A stretch of 64,000 bases of DNA, taken from the NCBI GenBank assembly GCA_964475205.1, contig CAYYVQ010000004.1:1-64000 (forward strand), written 5' to 3'. This document shows positions 42,229-48,779 of the stretch, piece after piece. The translations under genes and the position numbers were made by a program. The notes under the pieces were generated by a model. The model made no database searches and was not told the origin of the DNA. It was given only the letters and a program-made list of their open reading frames with translations. This DNA is from CAYSRM01 sp964475205. GTDB lineage: Bacteria; Verrucomicrobiota; Kiritimatiellia; UBA8416; CAYSRM01. Each line of letters opens with the position of its first letter. The first letter of the stretch is position 1.

Positions 42229-43141
42229 TACCTGCTCCAGCTCCTATCAGGTTCAGCGCACGCGGAATAATCCGGATTTCCACAGGAAGAAACCCTCTGG
42301 GATCTCCGTCGAATTCAAGTTCCGCTTTTTCCGCACACCTTATGCTCACTTGCGAACACTCACGCATAAACACATCGTCCCTGGCCGCCGCTCGCCCGGA
42401 GTAAAACCCGGGAAGAATAGAAAGAACTTTGAACCCACGCTTGCCGTGGACAGCAAAAACAACCAGTTTGCCGTCATCGCAGCTTAAATCGAGATTCAAC
42501 CTGAGCCCGGAGGCAATATAAGGACTCTTCAATATGCTTAAATTATTCACCGCTTCCAGTCTGTACTCCGACCCGTCCAGAATCATTTCAAGGTTCACTG
42601 GAGTGGTCATTAAAATGGTGTATATGGCTGCAAGACAGGTTCCGGCGTTATCGCCTGCCAAACGTCTGATGCGATTGGAAATACGCGCGACTGATGCGCC
42701 AAGGCCAATATTACTGCCGCACCCGAAAAACGATGTCGTTCGGCTTCCATCCTGACCCGAAAACTCTATCCTGGCTACATCAATCCTGTTCGACCTGCCT
42801 GCAATTAACTCTTTTACAGCTTCTGAGCGTCGTATTGGGATTCCATGAAATCTACAGAAATCGGGGCTGGTTCCGGAATACAGAACACCCATCCGTAAAT
42901 CCTTTCCTTGTGCCTTCATAACGCCATCGAGTACTTCATTGATAGTCCCGTCGCCTCCAACCGCGACAACAGCGTCATAACCCGATGCGTTCATAGCCAA
43001 TTCGACGCCATGCCCTTTGTGGTTTGTCTCTACGCAGTCAAAAGCAAGTCCGGCTTTTCTGAGATCGTCACACCAGTGCGGCCAAAGCTTCTTGGCACGT
43101 CCGGACCTCGAACCCGGATTCATGATCAACAGAGTTTTCAC
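42215..43141 (-). CDS. Diacylglycerol/sphingosine-kinase-like lipid kinase
   Basis: A 308-residue DAGK_cat family protein. The N-terminal MNPGSRSG (7-14) and VGGDGTINEVLDG (about 61-73) are the nucleotide-binding signatures, with YSGTSPDFCRF in place of the more usual GTGNDFAR, and a C-terminal beta-sandwich (about 150-300). I chose a GTG start at 43141 because GTGA overlaps the radical SAM stop by 4 bases and the product then begins MKTLLIMNPG. Relatives phosphorylate diacylglycerol, sphingosine or ceramide. The location in this operon suggests a lipid product is phosphorylated. Confidence 0.85.
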   Translation of the reverse strand: MKTLLIMNPGSRSGRAKKLWPHWCDDLRKAGLAFDCVETNHKGHGVELAMNASGYDAVVAVGGDGTINEVLDGVMKAQGKDLRMGVLYSGTSPDFCRFHGIPIRRSEAVKELIAGRSNRIDVARIEFSGQDGSRTTSFFGCGSNIGLGASVARISNRIRRLAGDNAGTCLAAIYTILMTTPVNLEMILDGSEYRLEAVNNLSILKSPYIASGLRLNLDLSCDDGKLVVFAVHGKRGFKVLSILPGFYSGRAAARDDVFMRECSQVSIRCAEKAELEFDGDPRGFLPVEIRIIPRALNLIGAGAGNERI

Positions 43142-44424
43142 CTGTATATTCCTATCCTGTGATATATCGGCGTCGGCGAACCACGATTCCACCTCTCCAC
43201 CAGATCCTTTGTTTCATCCCACGGTAGAGGCGCCGCATTGTTCTTTCTTTTTCTGAACACCTCGGCAATTGAAGCAGCTTGCGTGCAACAGAGCCAATCA
43301 GTGCACGGCTCCGAGAAATATGATCTCATCCGTTCGTAGATATCCGAAAAGGACTCATCATTTACGTTGCCGAAAGAAATATTGAGGAATTCACACGGCT
43401 GAACCTCGCCGCTTGCCCCTATATAAAAACGATCCACAGCCCCGGCAGTGCAACCAAGAACATCGGAAGATTCTTCAAAAACCTGGGCAGCCAGGGACGG
43501 ATAGTCTTTCTTTGAACAGCTGTTATATCGCAGGTGTTCGTTACGGACTTTGTCTATAACACTCGAATCGGTCTGCATATCCTCCTTGCGACCAAGCCAC
43601 ATACCAGCAGGTTTGGGATGGATAAGCTGCACGTAGTCACAGTCAAGCTTTCGAGCAAGGTCCATGATACGGTCTATCCCGCCTGCTTCTATTTCTTTTT
43701 CAGAAAGAACAGTATTAAAGGCGGCTACTAACCCCATTTCACGGCACTGTCTGAGAATTCCACAGGCAGTTTCAAAAGATCCGACAATGCCGGTCAACTC
43801 ATCATGAACTGTCGCATCCGGAGAATGAAGCGAAACCATCAGCCCGAAAAGACCCTGCTCCTTCAGTTTCTCCATCATACCCGGCTCGACATTGGCCCCG
43901 GTGGTGTTAATCCATACTTCAGACCTTTCGTCAAGCGCGCTGACAAGCTTCAGCAGCCGACCAAAACGCACAAATGGCTCGCCACCCTCAATATCAAACA
44001 TGGCCGCGCCTGAATCCCGAACATCTAAAGCCGTTTGAATCAGAAGGTCTTCGTCCATGTCCGAGCCGGTATCATGCCTCTGGTAACAATGCCGACATTT
44101 ATATGTGCAGGCTTTTGTCATGGAGAACACAACTGTTGTTGCGCCGGGTTTCTTCCTCAGCAGCTTGCTTTCGAGCGCGTAAAAGAACGCTTTAGAAGGA
44201 TAAGCAGGCAGATAAAGATGCAGCTTGTAGCCGTTGAACACCCTCACCACCTTGTTATGGCGGAATATCATAAGAAGCGTTAGCGCACGACGGAGAAATC
44301 TGAAATAAGCCCCGGCAGAATCAAAGTATTCCCGGCGCCTGAGATAATAAACTGGAACATGTATAATGATGCGGGCATAGATTGCCGCTTTGGCAAGGCC
44401 GGTAAGAAATTTCGCGCGTTTCAT
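43138..44424 (-). CDS. Radical SAM/SPASM enzyme
   Basis: A 428-residue radical SAM protein with cluster motif CTYKCRHCYQ (Cys106, Cys110, Cys113) and a C-terminal SPASM region with LGCTAGAVDRFYIGASG, VQPCEFLNISFGNV and EPCTDWLCCTQAA, which can hold auxiliary Fe-S clusters. The first 100 residues are unusually long, hydrophobic and basic (ARIIIHVPVYYLRR, FRFLRRALTLLMIFR), suggesting membrane contact. No small precursor peptide is nearby, so a lipid or small-molecule substrate is more likely than a RiPP. It overlaps the UbiA-type gene by 4 bases. Confidence 0.85.
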   Translation of the reverse strand: MKRAKFLTGLAKAAIYARIIIHVPVYYLRRREYFDSAGAYFRFLRRALTLLMIFRHNKVVRVFNGYKLHLYLPAYPSKAFFYALESKLLRKKPGATTVVFSMTKACTYKCRHCYQRHDTGSDMDEDLLIQTALDVRDSGAAMFDIEGGEPFVRFGRLLKLVSALDERSEVWINTTGANVEPGMMEKLKEQGLFGLMVSLHSPDATVHDELTGIVGSFETACGILRQCREMGLVAAFNTVLSEKEIEAGGIDRIMDLARKLDCDYVQLIHPKPAGMWLGRKEDMQTDSSVIDKVRNEHLRYNSCSKKDYPSLAAQVFEESSDVLGCTAGAVDRFYIGASGEVQPCEFLNISFGNVNDESFSDIYERMRSYFSEPCTDWLCCTQAASIAEVFRKRKNNAAPLPWDETKDLVERWNRGSPTPIYHRIGIYR

Positions 44425-45395
44425 GCTTTTGCATCCTTATAAAGATCAAAAAGAAAACCGATAAATATGTAGCTGGCCGAAAGAAGATAAAGAGCCAGTG
44501 TTCCGTTAAAAATCGCAATTATTGTGATCTGCCCCGCAACGCATGCCCTGATGTTCGTAGCAAGCGCAAAATAGGTCCTTTCGCCTTCCGGATGCCTGAA
44601 GAACTGTATTGCAGTCCATATTTGAAGAAAGACCGTTACAACTCCGCAAAAGACGAAATCCCGTCTGAAAAGAATATCGTCCATGGGCAACCAGCCCATG
44701 TAGTGAAAGAAAAAGAACACGAACGTTGGAAGAAGAGCGCCAATCAATCCGGCATATCTTGAGACTCTCAAACCGTATTTTACAACAAACGTCCGCTTTC
44801 CCGCGGCAGCATCTCCAGCATAATCTTTGAAGTAGGTGTAATAGGTCATCACACCGTTCAACAGGGCAACAAGAAGAAATGCCGACACCCTGTTGCTTGT
44901 AAAAACCGGATCAGGCAAAGGCCCTGACGCAACAAAACCATATGCCGTGCACATCGCTATGGAAAACCCGAAAACCACGTTGCCGATCAGCGACCATGCC
45001 TTGGCATACTCGTAGAGTACGTTAAGCAGAACACCCGCAATTACCGGAATTACTGCCCATGGATTTAACAGGAACGATATTACCGTCACCAGAAAAAGAA
45101 TAACAACCGAGGTCGCCATTGCCCACCCCGGATTGAGTTCACCGGTAACCATAGGCCGGTTGGGCGCATTAATGCGATCCTCCGGAAGCCCGAGATAGTC
45201 GTTTATAATCTGGTTAATGCCCCAGCTCAGAAACAACATGACCAGTATCAGCGCGCCCCGATAATGGTCAAACTCGCCCGGCATACAGAAGCGATAAAAA
45301 GAAACGCCTATCCACCCGGCAATGCCCGTGATAAAGGCATAGTACAACCGCATTGATTTTACGTAGGCATAAGCAAATCTGCGTATATTCTTCAT
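44421..45395 (-). CDS. UbiA-type prenyltransferase
   Basis: A 324-residue integral membrane protein with about eight or nine hydrophobic segments. The first Asp-rich motif is INDYLGLPEDRINAPNRP (about 63-80) and the second is FKDYAGDAAAGKRT (about 190-203), the two prenyl-diphosphate/Mg sites of the UbiA superfamily. The acceptor is not predictable; family members prenylate aromatic acids, chlorophyllide, heme, or glycerol phosphate. It is 52 bases downstream of the fusion gene and 4-base-overlapped with the radical SAM gene. Confidence 0.88.
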   Translation of the reverse strand: MKNIRRFAYAYVKSMRLYYAFITGIAGWIGVSFYRFCMPGEFDHYRGALILVMLFLSWGINQIINDYLGLPEDRINAPNRPMVTGELNPGWAMATSVVILFLVTVISFLLNPWAVIPVIAGVLLNVLYEYAKAWSLIGNVVFGFSIAMCTAYGFVASGPLPDPVFTSNRVSAFLLVALLNGVMTYYTYFKDYAGDAAAGKRTFVVKYGLRVSRYAGLIGALLPTFVFFFFHYMGWLPMDDILFRRDFVFCGVVTVFLQIWTAIQFFRHPEGERTYFALATNIRACVAGQITIIAIFNGTLALYLLSASYIFIGFLFDLYKDAKA

Positions 45396-45448
45396 AGCTG
45401 TCCTGCCTCCTCTTTAGCGCCGCTTCAACCAAACTACCGTTCTGCTGC

Positions 45449-47191
45449 TCAACTTCCGTTCAGCACTTCTGAGAGAATACTAACAATCTTAAGATTAGTA
45501 CCTCTGTCTTTTACCGCTATCCTTACCACATGTTTACCGAGATTTCGCCCCATTGTTGTGACATCCCGCACAAATAAGCCGCGCTTGCGACTTGCCTCGA
45601 CCACACTGGAAGCGCTTGGCCCGTCTAAAGGAAGATGACACAAAATAAAATTGGCCGTTGACGGCGCTACTTCAAGATTTGTTCTTCTCTCAAGATCGGA
45701 AATCAGTTCAGCACGATACTCGTGTGTCCTGAGATATTGCCTCTCGTAGTAGTCCTGATTCTGCAAGGCTCGCACAGCAGCCACCTGTGCTGGAAGACTT
45801 ACCGCCCATGGCGGCGTAAAGCTGCGAAGACTTGAAAGAAGGCCCGGCTGAGCGCACAGGTAGGCCGCCCGTATCCCGCTCAGAGCATAAACCTTGGACA
45901 TCGATTTACAAACCACCGCATGACCATGCTCAACCGCGAAACGTTCAAGAGACTGATCCCTGCCCGCATACTCCACATAAGTTTCATCAATCCAGGCTAA
46001 CGTTTTCCGCGGAATATGAGTCAGCGCTTCTTCCATTTCCCGCCGTGGTATATGACGGCCCGTCGGGCTGTTCGGATTGACAATAACAACCATGTCGTAT
46101 GAACCTTGGCGCAGTTTAGCCTTCAGTGCATCCAGATCCACATCATAGTTATTTTCCCGGTATAAAGTCAGCCGGTCCACCCTGCACCCGATAACCTTTT
46201 CAAGCACATGCCCGTATTCTCCGTACATTGGATCCAGGATAAGCACCCGAGAGCAAGCAGAAAGCCAGTGAGAAAAAGCCAGGAATATAAGGTCGGAAGA
46301 ACCTGAACCTGGGAGTATTACCTCTGGCGCAACACCACGCACAGCCGCAATGCCTCGAACCATCCCTTCACACTGTGTAGGCGGAGATGTGCGTATAAGC
46401 CACGGAAGATGTTCCCTCAAAGTCCTCGTTACCTCGGGAGCAGGCGGGAACCATGCGTCAAGAACATCAGCATTTATGATTTCCTTTCGTCTTTTCAGAG
46501 ACTTAAAGTCCGAACCTATCGCATCAAAAAATGCGCCACCATGGTAGCATTGTTCTGTTTCTCCAAAAGGAAACGTCAGCTTCCAGTCGACCCTGCGGCG
46601 CAGACGTTCCAGCGACCTGCCATGCGTTTCCAGCTTCCGTCGCAGATCTCCAGTTTCAGCCGAAAGCAGTTCAAAATCGACATCTCCGCAACGAATCTGC
46701 CGGTCAAGCGGCTTAAGCCCCACTTTTGTATATATGCTCAAGACTTCTTTTCTGCCTATGGCAACGATTCGCTTGCCTCCGCTTGCCTCTACCCATCGAA
46801 ACGCGGCATACATCAACAGCCCTGCAATCGTTCCACCGCGACAAGCTCTGTCTACAGTAAGAATCCGGACTTCAAAGAGGCTGGAATCGCAGGCAAAAGG
46901 CAGCTCGTCCCTTTTGAGATACTTGTCGATAGAATACCGTCTGACGCCGGGCGGCGTAATGCTGATGAAACCGACAATCCTTCCGCCCAAGGACGCTGTC
47001 AGGTAAATATTGAACCCGTCCAGGGAGTCGGTCAGCGTTCTTTCATGATTCTGATGGTGCTGACCTATTTCCTGAGCGTAAACATCATGCCTCATTCGAT
47101 AGATTGTCTTCCGGTCGTCACTTGAAGCCTCTGTTATAGTGATTCTGTCATCTTTCTCTATTCGACCTTTTTTGCGGCGCGTCAATATCAT
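45449..47191 (-). CDS. GNAT acyltransferase-aminotransferase (HisC/CobD-like) fusion
   Basis: A 580-residue two-domain protein. Residues 1-200 are a GNAT domain with RMRHDVYAQEIGQ near residue 33, like the RYxVYxxE start of autoinducer synthases and N-acyl amino acid synthases, and ILTVDRACRGGTIAGLLMY as the acyl-CoA loop. Residues 215-580 are a fold-type I PLP enzyme close to HisC/CobD, with VIVNPNSPTGRHIPR, WIDETYVEYAG and the PLP lysine in KSMSKVYALSG. Aminotransferase or decarboxylase activity cannot be told apart by eye. It directly follows the MarR gene (3 bases). Confidence 0.82.
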   Translation of the reverse strand: MILTRRKKGRIEKDDRITITEASSDDRKTIYRMRHDVYAQEIGQHHQNHERTLTDSLDGFNIYLTASLGGRIVGFISITPPGVRRYSIDKYLKRDELPFACDSSLFEVRILTVDRACRGGTIAGLLMYAAFRWVEASGGKRIVAIGRKEVLSIYTKVGLKPLDRQIRCGDVDFELLSAETGDLRRKLETHGRSLERLRRRVDWKLTFPFGETEQCYHGGAFFDAIGSDFKSLKRRKEIINADVLDAWFPPAPEVTRTLREHLPWLIRTSPPTQCEGMVRGIAAVRGVAPEVILPGSGSSDLIFLAFSHWLSACSRVLILDPMYGEYGHVLEKVIGCRVDRLTLYRENNYDVDLDALKAKLRQGSYDMVVIVNPNSPTGRHIPRREMEEALTHIPRKTLAWIDETYVEYAGRDQSLERFAVEHGHAVVCKSMSKVYALSGIRAAYLCAQPGLLSSLRSFTPPWAVSLPAQVAAVRALQNQDYYERQYLRTHEYRAELISDLERRTNLEVAPSTANFILCHLPLDGPSASSVVEASRKRGLFVRDVTTMGRNLGKHVVRIAVKDRGTNLKIVSILSEVLNGS

Positions 47192-47194
47192 TAT

Positions 47195-47710
47195 TTACGC
47201 CTCCTTTCCTTGAGCCGACTGCCCTTCTGCGCCCAACATCACTTCGCATTTCCCGCCCAGTTTACTAAGGACTTCAATCGCGGTTCTGGCCTGTTGACTC
47301 GGGAGATTTTCGGATAAACGCTCTATCTGCTCCATGTATCTGGGCTCCAGATCAGCAAGAACCCGCCGCCCCCTGGCCGTCAATGTAATTACGTTTGCAC
47401 GGGCATCGCTTCGCGAGGATTTCCTGCGTACATAACCCATCCGGACAAGATTCGTGACGTGAATCGAAACATTGCCCTTCGTCCAGACCAGGTAATCGGC
47501 AATATCTTTCTGCGACATGCCTTCCCGTCCATGCCGCTTCAAAATCATGAGAACATTGAACTGCGGCTGGGTAAGCTTCTCCCCGAATACACGAGCATCC
47601 CCCACCCGCGTAAGCAAATCCGCAACCCTTATAACCTGCAACACCAGCGACTCCGGTACCTGCTCTTTTTTTGTCGGCAATAAATCCGCCCTGATTTCAT
47701 CAGCATCCAT
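47195..47710 (-). CDS. MarR-family regulator
   Basis: A 171-residue winged-helix regulator. Family blocks: QPQFNVLMILKRHGREGMSQ, DIADYLVWTKGNVSIHVTNL (recognition helix), YVRRKSSRSDARANVITLT (wing) and RRVLADLEPRYMEQIERL. It is the first gene of the cluster, 3 bases before the fusion gene. A 16-base palindrome lies 24 bases upstream of its start, so it probably represses its own operon and releases in response to a lipophilic ligand. Confidence 0.88.
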   Translation of the reverse strand: MDADEIRADLLPTKKEQVPESLVLQVIRVADLLTRVGDARVFGEKLTQPQFNVLMILKRHGREGMSQKDIADYLVWTKGNVSIHVTNLVRMGYVRRKSSRSDARANVITLTARGRRVLADLEPRYMEQIERLSENLPSQQARTAIEVLSKLGGKCEVMLGAEGQSAQGKEA

Positions 47711-47734
47711 ATGGTTTACTCCTAAACTATTGCC

Positions 47735-47750
47735 AGTTTAGATTTAAACT
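47735..47750 (-). promoter_or_regulatory. Candidate MarR operator
   Basis: Palindrome AGTTTA-GATT-TAAACT; a related half-site TAAACTATTG lies on its left at about 47723-47732. On the minus strand a TATAGT box overlaps it, so bound regulator would block transcription of the whole 47.7-37.7 kb operon. Confidence 0.5.
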
Positions 47751-47825
47751 ATATTGAGATGCAAGAAGAAAATTAGAAAAAAGTCAGAAAAACTGCGGAA
47801 GGCTTGTCTTCTCAGGGTCAGACCT

Positions 47826-48053
47826 TTACTTTATACTTTGAGACAACTTTTTCTTGATCTTCTTGATTCGTTTCTCAAGCTCGGGGTTACCACGCATCGT
47901 ACCCCGCAATACTCGCCTCTGCTTACTAACCCCTGCATCTGTTTTGTATCCAAAATGCCTGGCTATCTCACGTTGACTAACGCCTGTAAGTTGGCAGCAT
48001 AACTCTATTGCCACGATTTTGGCAACGCCCAACCTGTGACCATGAAAATGCAT
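47826..48053 (-). pseudogene. C-terminal fragment of Y1 transposase
   Basis: A 75-codon frame with VAKIVAIELCCQLTGVSQRE and IARHFGYKTDAGVSKQRR, the DnaA-like helix-turn-helix that ends many REP-associated transposases, followed by a basic KKIKKKLSQ tail. The matching front is at 48095-48307; the segment between, which would carry the rest of the catalytic domain, is missing. Confidence 0.65.
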
Positions 48054-48094
48054 ATCCGCTATTTTAACTTTATACTCCCTTGATACCGCTTCCT

Positions 48095-48307
48095 CTACAT
48101 CTTCAATTCCCGATGGTAATGGTTCGGCATTAAGGCATACGCGTAGAGTATTACCCCGTCTTTCTCCAGCGCTTCCGAGAGTTGCTCGAGAAAACGCTGA
48201 TAATCTTCCTTCTCCAGAAATATCCTCTGACGCGCATTACCTCTCGATGTCACGTGATATTTCGCGCCACTATATCTTATTCTCCACGGTCTTGGCATAC
48301 TCACCAC
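48095..48307 (-). pseudogene. N-terminal fragment of Y1 transposase
   Basis: Begins MPRPWRIRYSGAKYHVTSRG and includes RIFLEKEDYQRFL and the HUH motif ALMPNHYH, then stops four residues later where the family continues for about 150 residues. It is the front half of the same gene as 47826-48053. Confidence 0.7.
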
Positions 48308-48458
48308 TTTGACGCCCTAACCCATCAATGTCAATGCCTAAAGTATATAGTAAAGGTCTGACCCTGGAGCGCTCATCGGGATGGAGAGCGAGACGCAGAG
48401 CGTCGAGCATGGGGAGCGCGTTGGTTCATCAAGGACGTTCGGCATCACCGACCACGTA

Positions 48459-48527
48459 GCACTTGGCGTGCATCCTGCCGGGCCGGAGTTTACTCCGGGC
48501 CGATCAAGCAGGATGCAGGACAAGTGC
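48459..48527. repeat. Three-tier palindrome
   Basis: Nested inverted repeats: GCACTTG...CAAGTGC outside, GCATCCTGC...GCAGGATGC in the middle, and GGCC-GGAGT-TT-ACTCC-GGGCC inside. In RNA this would be a hairpin of about 70 bases with small bulges. It lies in the 190-base gap between the mobile element and the small membrane protein; no gene is seen there. Confidence 0.55.
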
Positions 48528-48557
48528 GGTGCGAGATCCGTAAGGCTTGAGGCATCC

Positions 48558-48776
48558 TTACTTTTGACGCCATGTATAAAGCACCTCTATACCATGCCGC
48601 CTAACTGCAAAAACAAACACCCACAGAGCTACAGCAAGCACTGTCACGGAAACCACAGGGAAGAAGAGTCCTGTATGAACACTACCTGTAACAACTATGT
48701 TGCGTACTTGAAAAAGGATGCCCGCAATACTTCCTAACGAAACAATGACAGCTAAAAAAAAGAGAAAGATTTTCAT
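48558..48776 (-). CDS. Small two-helix membrane protein behind RHS gene
   Basis: A 72-residue protein of two hydrophobic helices (about 3-22, IFLFFLAVIVSLGSIAGILF, and about 36-58, FFPVVSVTVLAVALWVFVF) joined by a short loop, with a basic end. It starts 3 bases after the RHS stop on the same strand. No family is recognised. The position is that of an immunity gene for the RHS C-terminal tip, which is itself glycine-rich and hydrophobic; this is inference from position and size. Confidence 0.5.
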   Translation of the reverse strand: MKIFLFFLAVIVSLGSIAGILFQVRNIVVTGSVHTGLFFPVVSVTVLAVALWVFVFAVRRHGIEVLYTWRQK

Positions 48777-48779
48777 GTG

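Larger units (their letters stand above)
47813..48366. mobile_element. Decayed transposase element with inverted ends
   Basis: About 554 bases flanked by inverted repeats of about 29 bases: CAGGGTCAGACCTTTACT at 47813 and its inverse AGTAAAGGTCTGACCCTG ending at 48366, with further matching TATACTTT. Inside are the N-terminal and C-terminal pieces of a Y1 (REP-associated) transposase, with the middle deleted. Confidence 0.72.
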
